A DNA stretch of 64,000 bases from Holdemanella porci (GCF_009696075.1 NZ_VUMR01000003.1:1-64000), one strand, 5' to 3'; counted from the first letter of the stretch, positions 7,968-17,539 are shown. Notes: generated from the letters alone by a model not told the origin. Made by a program: numbers and translations.

Positions 7968-9833
7968 CAAATTTTTAACATTTAATGCACGAATCGCATT
8001 TAATACGGCAATAATCATAACGCCAACGTCCGCAAAAATCGCAACCCACATATTCGCAATACCAATGGCACCCAAAACTAAACAAACGAGTTTAATACCA
8101 ATCGCAAAATAAATATTCTCATATACAATATGAATACATTTCTTCGCAATCTTAATGGCTTTAGAAATCTTTAATGGATCATCATCCATCAAAACAATAT
8201 CAGCTGCCTCAATGGCTGCATCACTACCTAAAGCACCCATCGCAATACCAATATCGGCTCTTGATAATACAGGAGCATCATTGATTCCATCTCCGACAAA
8301 GGCAAGATTTTCTTTCGATTGTTTTAAAGACAATAGCTCTTCAACTTTATTCACCTTATCTTGAGGCAATAATTCAGAATATACTTGATCAATATGTAAT
8401 TCAGAAGCTACCTTATCGGCAACACTTTTTACATCCCCAGTCAACATAACTGTTTGTTTAATGCCAGCCTTCTTCAATGCTTCAATTGCCTCTTTGGCAT
8501 GTGGCTTCAACATATCCGAAATCACAATGTGACCTGCATATTTACCATCAATAGCCATATGTACAATGGTTCCTACAGAATGGCATTCTTGATAAGGAAT
8601 ATTATATATCTTCATTAATTTATCATTACCTGCAAGTACTTGCACTCCATCCATTACAGCTTTAACTCCATGACCACTTATTTCTTCTACATTTTCAATA
8701 CGAGATTTATCAATGGTATTTCCATACGCCTTTAATAAACTTTTAGAAATAGGATGCGTCGAATAACTTTCAGCCATTGCCGCATACTCTAATAATTTCT
8801 CTTCTGGAATATTCGCATGATGAATGCCTGCAACCTCAAATACACCTTGTGTCATTGTACCTGTTTTATCAAATACAACATATTTACAGGATGCCAAAGC
8901 TTCTAAATAGTTCGATCCTTTTACCAAAACACCCTGATTGCTGGCGCCACCAATTCCGGCAAAGAAACTCAAAGGAATACTGATTACCAATGCACATGGA
9001 CAAGAAATAACTAGGAATGTTAAGGCACGATATAGCCATGTGCCAAAGTCAGCAGGATTTGACATAATCAAATTGAATACTGGTGGAAGTAAGAACAATG
9101 CCAAAGCACTATAACATACGGCTGGCGTATAAATTCTCGCAAAGCGGGAAATAAACGCTTCTGAACGAGATTTCTTACTTGACGCATTTTCAACCAAATC
9201 CAAAATTTTTGATACAGTGGATTCCCCAAATTCTTTTGTTGTCTTAATTTTTAATAAGCCTGTCATATTGATGCAGCCACTAATCACTTCATCATTTTCA
9301 CTCACTTCTCTAGGCAAGCTTTCCCCTGTTAAAGCCGCTGTATTTAGAGTAGAACTTCCTTCAACCACAATTCCATCGATAGCCACTTTTTCACCAGGTT
9401 TAACCACAATAATTGTACCAATCTCAACTTCATCTGGATCTACTTGTTCAAGATTTCCATTCTCATCTTCAACATTGGCATAATCCGGACGAATATCCAT
9501 TAATTCCGTGATGTTTTTACGACTCTTACCTACCGCATAACTCTGGAACCATTCCCCAATCTGATAGAACAACATAACAGCTGTTGCTTCATCAAAAGAT
9601 TTCAAACCAATAGCCCCTACTGTCGCGACAGCCATCAAAAAATTTTCATCAAATACCTGACGGTTTTTGATTCCTTTAAAAGCCTTAAGAAGAATATCAT
9701 ACCCAATTTCTAGATAGGCCACTAGAAACAAAGGAATTTCAATATATTCGGGTAGTTTTGCGACCTTAATTATAATAAAAAGAATACTCGCAACAATAAT
9801 TCGCTTTAACATCTTCTTCTGTTTCTTGTTCAT
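7965..9833 (-). CDS. Heavy-metal-translocating P1B-type ATPase (CadA/ZntA-like)
   Basis: A 622-residue inner-membrane pump that would export Zn, Cd or Pb (inference from the SCPCAL transmembrane motif, typical of Zn/Cd/Pb ATPases). All catalytic motifs are present: TGES actuator loop (near residue 170), DKTGTMT phosphorylation site (near 320), THPISKS, MLTGD and GDGINDAP. The N-terminal metal-binding (HMA) domain found in many relatives is missing; a separate HMA protein is encoded just upstream, so the chaperone function looks split off. An operator-like sequence identical to the one in the arsR promoter lies 30 bases before its start. Confidence 0.92.
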   Translation of the reverse strand: MNKKQKKMLKRIIVASILFIIIKVAKLPEYIEIPLFLVAYLEIGYDILLKAFKGIKNRQVFDENFLMAVATVGAIGLKSFDEATAVMLFYQIGEWFQSYAVGKSRKNITELMDIRPDYANVEDENGNLEQVDPDEVEIGTIIVVKPGEKVAIDGIVVEGSSTLNTAALTGESLPREVSENDEVISGCINMTGLLKIKTTKEFGESTVSKILDLVENASSKKSRSEAFISRFARIYTPAVCYSALALFLLPPVFNLIMSNPADFGTWLYRALTFLVISCPCALVISIPLSFFAGIGGASNQGVLVKGSNYLEALASCKYVVFDKTGTMTQGVFEVAGIHHANIPEEKLLEYAAMAESYSTHPISKSLLKAYGNTIDKSRIENVEEISGHGVKAVMDGVQVLAGNDKLMKIYNIPYQECHSVGTIVHMAIDGKYAGHIVISDMLKPHAKEAIEALKKAGIKQTVMLTGDVKSVADKVASELHIDQVYSELLPQDKVNKVEELLSLKQSKENLAFVGDGINDAPVLSRADIGIAMGALGSDAAIEAADIVLMDDDPLKISKAIKIAKKCIHIVYENIYFAIGIKLVCLVLGAIGIANMWVAIFADVGVMIIAVLNAIRALNVKNL

Positions 9834-9860
9834 ACTTATCTCTATCTCTCCAAAACATTA

Positions 9861-9886
9861 ATTGTTCAATCATTCAACTATAATAA
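9861..9886 (-). promoter_or_regulatory. ArsR-type operator copy upstream of the metal ATPase
   Basis: These 26 bases are identical to 10239-10264 in the arsR promoter and hold the imperfect dyad TTGAATgaTTGAAC (minus strand). SmtB/CadC/CzrA repressors recognise TGAAC-N-TTCA-type dyads. The site lies between the HMA gene terminator and the ATPase start, so the ATPase probably has its own metal-controlled promoter. Confidence 0.6.
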
Positions 9887-9897
9887 TTGAAAAATAG

Positions 9898-9913
9898 AGA
9901 TGCTTTCGCATCT
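9898..9913 (-). terminator. Terminator between the HMA gene and the ATPase
   Basis: AGATGC-GAAA-GCATCT on the minus strand, with a GAAA tetraloop and followed by CTATTTTTC. It separates the HMA gene from the ATPase. Confidence 0.65.
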
Positions 9914-9922
9914 TACTTTTCA

Positions 9923-10141
9923 TTAAAAGAAAATTTCGCAATCATCTTCAACTTTTTTACAGTTTTCTAAAACACGAGCCATGACTTCTTTAGGCTGAAC
10001 TCCATCTTCAAATTCAACATTCATCTTTAACATCATGAAGTTTACAATCGCATTCTTTACACCTTCTGTATTATTAGCAGCTACTTCCATTTTATTTGCA
10101 CAGTTTGCACAATCTACATCAATCTTATAACTCTTTTTCAT
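9923..10141 (-). CDS. Heavy-metal-associated (HMA) domain protein, metallochaperone-like
   Basis: A 72-residue single-domain protein with the ferredoxin-like HMA pattern: an N-terminal beta strand then DCANCANK, giving the metal-binding CxxC pair at residues 10-13 or so. It ends with DDCEIFF, which adds another cysteine. The ATG at 10141 is chosen because GGAGGAAAATAAT precedes it; an upstream in-frame ATG at 10174 lies in the operator. It probably supplies or buffers metal for the adjacent ATPase, which lacks its own HMA domain. Which metal is bound cannot be told. Confidence 0.85.
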   Translation of the reverse strand: MKKSYKIDVDCANCANKMEVAANNTEGVKNAIVNFMMLKMNVEFEDGVQPKEVMARVLENCKKVEDDCEIFF

Positions 10142-10164
10142 ATTATTTTCCTCCACATTTGAAT

Positions 10165-10224
10165 AGTTGAACATACATTCAACTTTTTACACTTTCATTA
10201 TATAGGATTCAAACATGATGTCAA
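10165..10224 (-). promoter_or_regulatory. Promoter and operator of the HMA gene
   Basis: On the minus strand TTGACA (10219-10224) and TATAAT (10197-10202) are 16 bases apart. Downstream of the expected start lies the perfect dyad AGTTGAA-N6-TTCAACT (10165-10184), the form bound by SmtB/ArsR-type metal repressors. The divergent arsR promoter begins only about 10 bases away. Confidence 0.75.
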
Positions 10225-10233
10225 TAACTTTTT

Positions 10234-10264
10234 TGACAATTGTTCAATCATTCAACTATAATAA
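10234..10264 (+). promoter_or_regulatory. Promoter with embedded operator of the ArsR repressor gene
   Basis: TTGACA (10234-10239), a 17-base spacer and TATAAT (10257-10262) make a near-consensus promoter. The spacer holds the TTCA-type dyad that is repeated exactly at 9861-9886, which suggests autorepression by the encoded ArsR protein. Confidence 0.75.
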
Positions 10265-10281
10265 AGAAAAAAGGAGAACAT

Positions 10282-10635
10282 ATGATTGGTACACATTGTG
10301 ATTGCAAGCCTAAAAATACAGAATTAGTACAAGAAGTAAAAGAAAACATGCCGGCCTTTGATGAAATTATGAACCTATCAGATTTCTTTAAAGTCATGGG
10401 CGATAGTACCCGTCTTCAGCTTTTATTATCCCTTCAACAAAGCGAAATGTGCGTATCGGATTTAGCCAACGTACTCGATATGACGAAATCTGCCGTATCA
10501 CATCAATTAAAGGCACTACGCCTTTCTAAACTCATCAAATCTAGAAAAGAAGGAAAGACAGTCTACTATTCATTAGATGATGAACATATTGAAACCATTC
10601 TAGGCATGGCTTTTGATCATACAAAGGAACATTAA
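10282..10635 (+). CDS. ArsR/SmtB-family metal-responsive repressor
   Basis: A 117-residue winged-helix repressor. The start at 10282 has AAAGGAG upstream. The N-terminus has HCDC, the core has MGDSTRLQLLLSL and the recognition helix TKSAVSHQLKAL. Two candidate metal sites are visible: cysteines at the N-terminus plus the EMCVSD helix (a CadC-like alpha3 site with one cysteine of the usual ELCVC pair replaced by serine), and a DDEH...DHTKEH set matching the alpha5 zinc site of SmtB/CzrA. It is divergent from the HMA and ATPase genes and shares operators with them, so it is their likely repressor. Confidence 0.9.
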   Translation: MIGTHCDCKPKNTELVQEVKENMPAFDEIMNLSDFFKVMGDSTRLQLLLSLQQSEMCVSDLANVLDMTKSAVSHQLKALRLSKLIKSRKEGKTVYYSLDDEHIETILGMAFDHTKEH

Positions 10636-10636
10636 G

Positions 10637-10655
10637 AGGAAGATCTATTCTTCCT
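10637..10655 (+). terminator. Terminator of the ArsR gene
   Basis: AGGAAGA-TCTAT-TCTTCCT followed by seven T, right after the arsR stop. Confidence 0.8.
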
Positions 10656-10682
10656 TTTTTTATGCCCTTTTTTATCTGTTTA

Positions 10683-10709
10683 TTTACAACCTCTTTCTTA
10701 TGATATACT
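10683..10709 (+). promoter_or_regulatory. Extended -10 promoter abutting the SRAP start codon
   Basis: TGATATACT (10701-10709) is an extended -10 element; TTTACA at 10683-10688 is a possible -35. Only six bases separate it from the ATG at 10716, so transcription would start at or next to the start codon and leave no room for a ribosome-binding site. Confidence 0.6.
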
Positions 10710-10715
10710 TCTAGT

Positions 10716-11207
10716 ATGTGTACAAGCTTTCGATATACACCCAAAGTAGCCAAAGCCTTTGGTTTAGAAGAAAAAGACATTCATCCAAGTGACAAATGTC
10801 TTGTACTTACTCGAAACCAAAAGAAAATGGTGCCATTTGGGTATAAAACTAACAATTTAATCTTAAACGCTAGACAAGAAACGCTCTTAGAAAAGCCTTT
10901 ATTTAAAGATTCCATGCATTGTATTGTGCCTGCAGGAAGTTTCTACGAATGGGATTTAGGTAAAAATAAAGTGGAATTTTATTGCGATCACATTCTCTAT
11001 TTTGCAGGAATTCTTATTGATGATCACCTTGTCATTGTTACCACGGATGCCAATACGTATGTAAAACCTGTGCATTCTCGAATGCCAGTCATACTCGAAA
11101 AAGAAGATATAGATCCTTGGTTAAAGGATATTTCTAGAACCAAAGAAATCTTATCCAAACCAGGCATTGCACTACAAAGAAAGCAGCTACAACAACCACT
11201 TTTCTAA
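10716..11207 (+). CDS. SRAP-family protein (YedK/HMCES-like abasic-site sensor)
   Basis: SRAP proteins form a covalent link between Cys2 and abasic sites in single-stranded DNA and protect them. Here the required Cys follows the initiator Met (MC-), which also fixes the start. Other conserved parts are [15 protein letters not shown] with the catalytic Glu, and HSRMPVIL with the active-site His. At 163 residues it is shorter than the usual 200-230, mainly from shorter loops; no motif is missing. It has its own promoter and apparently a leaderless mRNA, and the next gene begins 10 bases after its stop. Confidence 0.9.
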   Translation: MCTSFRYTPKVAKAFGLEEKDIHPSDKCLVLTRNQKKMVPFGYKTNNLILNARQETLLEKPLFKDSMHCIVPAGSFYEWDLGKNKVEFYCDHILYFAGILIDDHLVIVTTDANTYVKPVHSRMPVILEKEDIDPWLKDISRTKEILSKPGIALQRKQLQQPLF

Positions 11208-11217
11208 AGGAGATCTT

Positions 11218-12459
11218 ATGAATATTACAGAGTTTCAAAAATCTAGATTCGGACTTTTTATCCATTGGGGAATCTATTCCATTCCAGCACGAGGTGAATG
11301 GGTCAGAAGCAACGAAGAAATGAAAGAAGAAGATTATATTCCTTTTGCGAATGAATTTGATCCAGATCTATTTAATCCACACCAATGGGCTAAATTGGCC
11401 AAAAAATCCGGTATGAAATATGCCGTAATGACTGCCAAACACCACGATGGATATTGTATGTTTGATACAAAGACTACAGATTGGAAGGCAAATCATGATT
11501 ATGTCAGAGAATTTTTAGATGCCTTTCGACAAGAAGGATTAAAAGTTGGTCTATATTATTCCCTGCTTGATTGGCATCATCCTGACTACCCTCACTATAA
11601 AGATCGTCATCATCCAGAAAGAAACAATGCAAAATATGATAAACCAATTTGTTTTTCAAACTATTTGAATTATATGCATACTCAAATCAAGGAATTACTT
11701 ACAAACTATGGAAAGTTGGATATCATGTGGTTTGACTTTTCTTATGACAATATGACAAAAGATGTATGGGATGCCCACAAAATCGTAACAATGGCAAGAA
11801 CTTACCAGCCAGACATGATCATCGACAATCGTTTAGAAGGTGATGGTGTACATCCTGGAACCATTATGGATGCACATCCTAGTTTTACAGCCGGTGATTT
11901 TACTTCACCTGAACAAATGATTCCTCCTCAAGGCTTATCTGTGCCTTGGGAAGCTTGCATCACCATGAATGAACATTGGGGATATTGCGCTAAGGACACG
12001 AATTATAAATCTGCTAAGCTAATCATCCGTACTCTAGTTGAATGTGTATCCAAGGGTGGAAATATGATTTTAAATGTGGGACCGGATGCTAGAGGGCAAT
12101 TTCCTAAAAAATCTATCCATGTATTGAATGAAATCAGGGAATGGATGAAACTCAACGAAGCTTCTATTTATGGATGCACAAAAAGTGAATTAGAAAAACC
12201 AGAATGGGGAAGATACACACAAAAGGGAAATAAAATTTATGCGCATATTCTAGATGAGAGTATTTTTGATATACCTATTAAAATTCGAAAAGAAAAAATC
12301 CAAGACATGAGAAGATTGTCTGATCATTCTCAAATCAAAATTCAAACGCCTTGGAACGCAGAAAGTTTTCCTGACTATACATTTATCCATATTGATTCTA
12401 ATTCACACCATTGTCCAGATCCAATTGACACGGTGATTGAAATCACATTAAGAGACTAG
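11218..12459 (+). CDS. Alpha-L-fucosidase, glycoside hydrolase family 29
   Basis: A 413-residue GH29 enzyme that would release L-fucose from glycans. The N-terminus [18 protein letters not shown], the [11 protein letters not shown] motif, the nucleophile region [11 protein letters not shown] and the late [13 protein letters not shown] block are all present. The start at 11218 has AAAGGAGATCTT before it. There is no signal peptide, so it is cytoplasmic and would act on imported oligosaccharides. It lies 10 bases after the SRAP gene and ends tail-to-tail with csbB, the two stop codons sharing the palindrome CTAG. No fucose utilisation genes are nearby. Confidence 0.92.
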   Translation: MNITEFQKSRFGLFIHWGIYSIPARGEWVRSNEEMKEEDYIPFANEFDPDLFNPHQWAKLAKKSGMKYAVMTAKHHDGYCMFDTKTTDWKANHDYVREFLDAFRQEGLKVGLYYSLLDWHHPDYPHYKDRHHPERNNAKYDKPICFSNYLNYMHTQIKELLTNYGKLDIMWFDFSYDNMTKDVWDAHKIVTMARTYQPDMIIDNRLEGDGVHPGTIMDAHPSFTAGDFTSPEQMIPPQGLSVPWEACITMNEHWGYCAKDTNYKSAKLIIRTLVECVSKGGNMILNVGPDARGQFPKKSIHVLNEIREWMKLNEASIYGCTKSELEKPEWGRYTQKGNKIYAHILDESIFDIPIKIRKEKIQDMRRLSDHSQIKIQTPWNAESFPDYTFIHIDSNSHHCPDPIDTVIEITLRD

Positions 12460-13376
12460 CTTAAATTCTTGCTGGTTTCTTTTACTATATAGATCGGTCT
12501 TTGTTTACTTTCCATATAGTCTTTTGTCATATATTGACCTAAAATGGCCACAAACAACATTTGAAGCCCACTCAAAAACAGAATCAAACATACTAAATGA
12601 AACATGGACGTGACATGTACTAACAATCCAAACAAAGTCATTAAAATCGATGCAATCATAATGGCTGTTCCAATATTACCAATCCATACAATCGGCGCTG
12701 TAGAAAAGGAAAACATACCTTCCATCGCATATGCGAATAGTTTAGAGAAATTCCATTTAGAATTACCTGCAGCTCGTTGTACATTATGAAATTCAATCCA
12801 TTTTGTATCAAATCCTACAAAAGAAAACAATCCTTTCATATAGCGATTGTATTCTTTTAATTCTAGAATCGCATCCACCATTTGTCTTGACATCATACGA
12901 AAATCACCACAACCATCGCTCATATCCATTTTGCACATCTTCTGCATCACTTTATAAAAAGTATGCGATAAAAAGTTACGAATCTTACCTTCACCCGTAC
13001 GGTCTACTCTTTTTCCTGCACAACAATCGTAGCCTTCTTCACTAACCGCCTTATACATTTCTTTTAATAATACAGGAGGATGCTGCAAATCGGCATCCAT
13101 GATCACAACATAATCGCCACTTGATTTCTTTAATCCTGCAAACATGGCAGCTTCTTTACCGAAGTTTCTAGAAAAAGAAACAAATTCACAACGATCATCC
13201 TTTAAGCTTAATGCTCTTAATATATCTTTGGTATGGTCCTTGGATCCATCATCCACAAACAACAATTCATAGGTAATGTCCTCTATTTCATTTAATACTT
13301 CACTTGTCTTTTTATAAAACATAGAAAGCACTTCTTCTTCGTTAAAACAAGGAACGACAACACTAATTTTGTTCAT
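12456..13376 (-). CDS. Polyprenyl-phosphate glycosyltransferase, GT2 (CsbB/GtrB-like)
   Basis: A 306-residue membrane GT2 enzyme that loads a sugar onto undecaprenyl phosphate on the inner face of the membrane. The N-terminal catalytic domain shows [27 protein letters not shown] and DADLQHPP (the metal-binding DxD region); two hydrophobic segments near residues 230-290 anchor it. It overlaps the upstream gtcA-like gene by 14 bases. With the GtrA-like flippase and the YfhO-like transferase it matches the three-part CsbB-GtcA-YfhO system that glycosylates lipoteichoic acid in Bacillus. Which sugar and which polymer are unknown here. Confidence 0.9.
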   Translation of the reverse strand: MNKISVVVPCFNEEEVLSMFYKKTSEVLNEIEDITYELLFVDDGSKDHTKDILRALSLKDDRCEFVSFSRNFGKEAAMFAGLKKSSGDYVVIMDADLQHPPVLLKEMYKAVSEEGYDCCAGKRVDRTGEGKIRNFLSHTFYKVMQKMCKMDMSDGCGDFRMMSRQMVDAILELKEYNRYMKGLFSFVGFDTKWIEFHNVQRAAGNSKWNFSKLFAYAMEGMFSFSTAPIVWIGNIGTAIMIASILMTLFGLLVHVTSMFHLVCLILFLSGLQMLFVAILGQYMTKDYMESKQRPIYIVKETSKNLS

Positions 13377-13764
13377 ACAACATTTCCTCCTTCTTAGAAA
13401 ATATATGGGATTTACACAAGAAATAATTGGCCAAAACAGTAATCACACTGACTAAAATCTTAGATAATAAATTTGAAATATGTACGCCATCAATACAAAT
13501 AGCCAATAGTAGGTTTTCAACAAGTAATGTCATAAATCGAAGTCCAAAAAACTCAATACACTCTTTTTTCATACCATTACTTGAATGAAATACAACTTTA
13601 CGGTTTGAAAAATACGCAAAGATAACGGCTACCATCCAAGCAAAACTATTGCTTGTCAGCCAATCGATTCCTATTTTTAAACAAATACAATAAACAATAT
13701 AATTCACAAGAGTTGTCATAACTCCCACAATTCCATAGCTTATAAATTCTTTGACTTTTTCCAT
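13363..13764 (-). CDS. GtrA-family membrane protein (GtcA-like, probable lipid-linked sugar flippase)
   Basis: About 133 residues with four predicted membrane segments. The N-terminal FISYGIVGVMTTLVNYIVY and the central WMVAVIFAYFSNRKVVF are GtrA hallmarks. Family members are thought to flip the undecaprenyl-phosphate sugar outward. It overlaps yfhO-like by about 25 bases and csbB-like by 14, so all three are translationally coupled. The second in-frame ATG (13764) is preferred; 13770 is possible. Confidence 0.88.
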   Translation of the reverse strand: MEKVKEFISYGIVGVMTTLVNYIVYCICLKIGIDWLTSNSFAWMVAVIFAYFSNRKVVFHSSNGMKKECIEFFGLRFMTLLVENLLLAICIDGVHISNLLSKILVSVITVLANYFLCKSHIFSKKEEMLYEQN

Positions 13765-16034
13765 ATCCAAAATCCTCCTATCATAATTGAAAGGACGCTT
13801 ATACCAAGTCCTGCATTCTTAAATGGTGCATGAAATTGAATTGTAATTGTATGGCTTCCTTTTTTTATTTTGCATCCCACAAAAGCCTTATTCACAATTT
13901 CTACATTCTGCTTCTTTCCATCCATATATATTTCATATCCCTTTTCATAAGGATATGAAGTTACTAAATATCCATCTTTAGAAGTTGTTACTTTCCCCTT
14001 ATAAATAGAAGCTGTCTTTAATGGTTTTACTTTCGTTACTACTCGATTAAACACATTCATATCACATGTATAAACACGAATATTGGATATCTTATATTTT
14101 CCTTTGGATAAAGTAACATCAAATTGTTTTAATTCTTTTTTAGAAAGAATATACGTAAAATGTTTATTTCCATTTGGATACACAGAATGTTTTTTTGACA
14201 ATGTATTCTTCATTCCGTTTATAGATATAAAAACTTTTTTATTCGTATAATTCTTTATATCAAAATCAATACAGATCAGTTTATTTTTAGCATCGAAATT
14301 AATGGGTATTATTTTTTTCGTTTTCTTTTTGTTCTGAATCAAAATCGATTGATCTAAATTCTTTATAAGTTTCATCTTTGAGGCATACTCATTACTTGTT
14401 TTACCATTCACAATCGTGCGATTATAGATGGTATCCAAATTATATGGATAAAAAAGTTTATCAAACTTAGATTCACTCAACGTATCACTTGTGACATAGA
14501 CTATTGGAAATACATTTTTATTCTTTAATAATTTATATTTTCCTTTACTATCTACTTCTTTATATCCATATAAATTAGAGTCTTTATGCAATACATTTTG
14601 AATCCCCATCATACTCAAATATAAATAATTCTCACTATCCGTTATGATTGTTCGATTGGATTGGGAAATAGGGCTTTTTATAATGTCATAAATGAAAGTG
14701 TTATATAAAGAATTGCTTGTTGACGTATAACTTGATGCCTTCATTTCTTTTGGATCATAGATACGATTGACACTATAACCCACCTGATCTAAATCGGCTG
14801 TTCGTTGATTCAAATCGTTTCTTTGCATCAATTTTTGTTTATCCTTGGAATACATTGAATTATAGAGTTTTAAATCTAAACACTGATTGTAGTTGAATCC
14901 TGTAAAGACAATCATAGGTACAAGGGCATACATCATTAAACATTCTTTTTTATCCATAAAGTAATAGCCAATAAACACAAGTGAAATTAATAATCCAAGA
15001 AGTGTTGTTTTTGTGCAAAGAAATAAACCAGCTAAAACAAGTAAACCTTTATTCAACTTTCTTTCTTGTAACCAATAGGAAAGGATCATAAGCACGAGTG
15101 GTAAACATAACACCAATATTTTTGTGCGTGCATATAAAGTTCCATTCAATATATAAGAGAACATCGGGAAAACAAACATTAAAATCAACAGAATCGATAG
15201 TTTCCTTGTCTTTTCAAATTGAATTCCTTGAAATAGGGCAATCCAGCTAATCACAGTCAATCCGCATCCATAGCTATCATAGACAAGTCCTTTTAGAGTA
15301 AAGTTTGGAATTAATAAATTAAATAGGTTGGTTTGTACAACAGATTTATGATTGTTTAAAATCAAATATCCAGTTGGTAGCCATAAAATTGTAGCCATAC
15401 CAATACCAATAAGAATCGGAATCAGAATATCTTTTATCGTATGGTTTTGATCATAATCATATAAAAGCAGAATCAATATCATGCCTGGCGTATAGAAATA
15501 GTTATGGAAAAGTGCCATACATACACATAGGCTAATCCATTGTCTTTTATTTTTATCTACTAAAATCATTGAAAGAAACAAAAAGGGAAGAATTTCTATA
15601 AACATGATTTGTTGGTGGGACTGAAAGAAGCAATTGGCGCATATGCAACATATGCTTGAAAAGAAACAAATTGAATCTTTGTATCCTTTATTTCTTAGCC
15701 AGCAATAACAAAGTCCTCCTGTAGATGACCATAGAAGTGTTGCATAACCTATAATAAAGAAATGTATTGGAATGTTTGGAAATAAATAAGAAACTAAAAC
15801 GTCTGGCCTTAATAATCCATAATATGAAAAACTAAAGGCATTGGTTTGTCCTTGAAGATTTTCAAAACTGTCTGGAAGTAATTGTTGGGTCTGTCGAAAA
15901 TAGTCTGCCAAAGATATATGTTGGGATAACCAATCTAACTTTGATCCATACATGGAATATGTGGATACACAGAGTACAAATAAAATGGGTAATATAAATA
16001 GTATTGTAATGTAAAACGTATCTCTCTTTTTCAT
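13740..16034 (-). CDS. YfhO-family multi-pass membrane glycosyltransferase
   Basis: A 764-residue protein with about a dozen membrane helices in the first 450 residues, an acidic/aromatic extracellular segment of about 280 residues, and a last helix (GLGISVLSIMIGGFWIWK) at the C-terminus. This is the YfhO layout: a GT-C type enzyme that transfers a lipid-linked sugar to an outer polymer. The ATG at 16034 is preferred; TATAGT lies only six bases upstream of it, so the mRNA is probably leaderless. It heads the operon with the GtrA- and CsbB-like genes. Confidence 0.85.
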   Translation of the reverse strand: MKKRDTFYITILFILPILFVLCVSTYSMYGSKLDWLSQHISLADYFRQTQQLLPDSFENLQGQTNAFSFSYYGLLRPDVLVSYLFPNIPIHFFIIGYATLLWSSTGGLCYCWLRNKGYKDSICFFSSICCICANCFFQSHQQIMFIEILPFLFLSMILVDKNKRQWISLCVCMALFHNYFYTPGMILILLLYDYDQNHTIKDILIPILIGIGMATILWLPTGYLILNNHKSVVQTNLFNLLIPNFTLKGLVYDSYGCGLTVISWIALFQGIQFEKTRKLSILLILMFVFPMFSYILNGTLYARTKILVLCLPLVLMILSYWLQERKLNKGLLVLAGLFLCTKTTLLGLLISLVFIGYYFMDKKECLMMYALVPMIVFTGFNYNQCLDLKLYNSMYSKDKQKLMQRNDLNQRTADLDQVGYSVNRIYDPKEMKASSYTSTSNSLYNTFIYDIIKSPISQSNRTIITDSENYLYLSMMGIQNVLHKDSNLYGYKEVDSKGKYKLLKNKNVFPIVYVTSDTLSESKFDKLFYPYNLDTIYNRTIVNGKTSNEYASKMKLIKNLDQSILIQNKKKTKKIIPINFDAKNKLICIDFDIKNYTNKKVFISINGMKNTLSKKHSVYPNGNKHFTYILSKKELKQFDVTLSKGKYKISNIRVYTCDMNVFNRVVTKVKPLKTASIYKGKVTTSKDGYLVTSYPYEKGYEIYMDGKKQNVEIVNKAFVGCKIKKGSHTITIQFHAPFKNAGLGISVLSIMIGGFWIWKKSKNL

Positions 16035-16169
16035 GGTTTTACTATACAAAATAAATCTTAAGTATCGACAAAAGGAAATATTAAACTTTCCTAAATATAT
16101 TAAGAAGATTTAAGAAATGCATAAGTAGAGTGTTAAGAAATGTTTGATAGAATTTTTTTGGTGATGAAA

Positions 16170-16817
16170 ATGAAAAAGTTACTATTATGCATCTTAAGTT
16201 TAATGCTTTGTCTAAATACATCCGTAATTCATGCCCAAGAGCCTGCATCTTTAATGATTGTGGCCCATCCGGATGATGAAACAATTTGGGGTGGATCTCA
16301 TTTAATCAATGGAAATTACACGGTTTTATGTATTACGAATGGAAACAATAAAAAAAGAAAAAAAGAATTTATGAAGGTAATGGAGAAGACACATTCTAAA
16401 GGAATTATTTTATCTTTTCCTGATAAAACAAAGGGTAAGCGTGATAACTGGAAGTCTTGTAAAAAGGATATTCAAAGAGAGATAAAAAAAGAAATCGATT
16501 CTAAGGATTGGGACAAAATTGTAACGCATAATCCAAATGGAGAATATGGACATATACATCATAAAAAGGTATCTAAGTATGTTACTATGATTTTAGAAAA
16601 GGAAGATAAGGCAGATCAGCTTATATATTTTGGTAAGTATACATCAAAGAAAAACAAGGTTGAATTGGAGAATGAAAAAAGTTTATCCAAGAAAAATTAT
16701 GATAAGAAATTGGATATCATTCAATTGTATTCTTCTCAATCGAAAGTGATGGATCATTTACATCATATGTTGCCTTATGAAAATTGGAAACCCTATAGTA
16801 ATTGGGGTAAAATATAA
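16170..16817 (+). CDS. Secreted PIG-L/LmbE-family N-acetylglucosamine deacetylase
   Basis: About 215 residues. A signal peptide (KKLLLCILSLMLCL ... HAQE) comes first, then the zinc motif AHPDDE (AHPDDETIWGG) and the later GHIHHKKV histidines, which complete the metal site. Family members de-N-acetylate GlcNAc-containing glycans or glycolipids; the signal peptide suggests action at the cell surface. Starts at 16140, 16164 and 16170 are in frame; 16170 is preferred since GGTGA lies just ahead and the signal peptide is then typical. It diverges from the YfhO-type operon, so a link to surface glycan metabolism is plausible but unproven. Confidence 0.85.
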   Translation: MKKLLLCILSLMLCLNTSVIHAQEPASLMIVAHPDDETIWGGSHLINGNYTVLCITNGNNKKRKKEFMKVMEKTHSKGIILSFPDKTKGKRDNWKSCKKDIQREIKKEIDSKDWDKIVTHNPNGEYGHIHHKKVSKYVTMILEKEDKADQLIYFGKYTSKKNKVELENEKSLSKKNYDKKLDIIQLYSSQSKVMDHLHHMLPYENWKPYSNWGKI

Positions 16818-16837
16818 TAAAAGAAAGGGATGTGAAC

Positions 16838-17539
16838 ATGCAAACGCGTATTTTAGTGGCGGATGACAATGCAGAAATCCGTGAAATATTAAGAATTTTA
16901 TTAACTGGCGAAGGCTATGAAGTGATTGGAGCCAAAGATGGAAATGAGGTCCTTCAATTGTTTGATCCTTCCATCGATTTAATTGTTCTTGATATTATGA
17001 TGCCGAATATGAATGGTTACCAGACTTGTTTAAAGCTTCGTGAAACAAGCAATGTCCCTATCTTATTTTTAACAGCCAAAGGATTAGATTCGGATAAGAC
17101 GCTTGGTTTTTCAAGTGGTGCCGATGACTATTTGGCAAAGCCTTTTTCGTATAGTGAATTAACGGCAAGAGTCAAAGCCTTACTTCGTCGTTATCAAGTT
17201 TATAAAGGAAAAAAAGAAGAATTATTACTTGATACAGAAAAGGATTTAAGTATGGATGGTCTTACTTTGCGTTATGCCCAACAAAATGCAGAGGTCAATG
17301 GAAAGGAAGTTGAATTAACGGATATTGAATTTAATATTTTGAGTACGTTGATGAAGAATCCTAAACAAATTTTTTCAGCTGAACAATTGTATGAAAAAGC
17401 ATGGAATGAGCCGTATTATTATTCAGCAAATAATACAATCATGGTTCATATTCGTAATCTTAGAAAGAAAATCGAGAAGGATCCCGCCAATCCAGTATAC
17501 ATAAAAACAATTTGGGGAAAGGGGTATCGTTTTGAATAA
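16838..17539 (+). CDS. OmpR/PhoB-family response regulator
   Basis: A 233-residue two-component regulator. The receiver domain has ADDNAEIR (acidic pocket), LIVLDIMMPNMNG with the phospho-acceptor Asp, LTAKG and the K of YLAKPF. A linker leads to a C-terminal winged-helix DNA-binding domain ending IKTIWGKGYRFE. The ATG at 16838 has AAAGGG eight bases upstream; a GTG two codons earlier is less likely. The gene overlaps the kinase gene by 8 bases. The overall likeness is to VanR-type regulators; targets are unknown. Confidence 0.93.
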   Translation: MQTRILVADDNAEIREILRILLTGEGYEVIGAKDGNEVLQLFDPSIDLIVLDIMMPNMNGYQTCLKLRETSNVPILFLTAKGLDSDKTLGFSSGADDYLAKPFSYSELTARVKALLRRYQVYKGKKEELLLDTEKDLSMDGLTLRYAQQNAEVNGKEVELTDIEFNILSTLMKNPKQIFSAEQLYEKAWNEPYYYSANNTIMVHIRNLRKKIEKDPANPVYIKTIWGKGYRFE

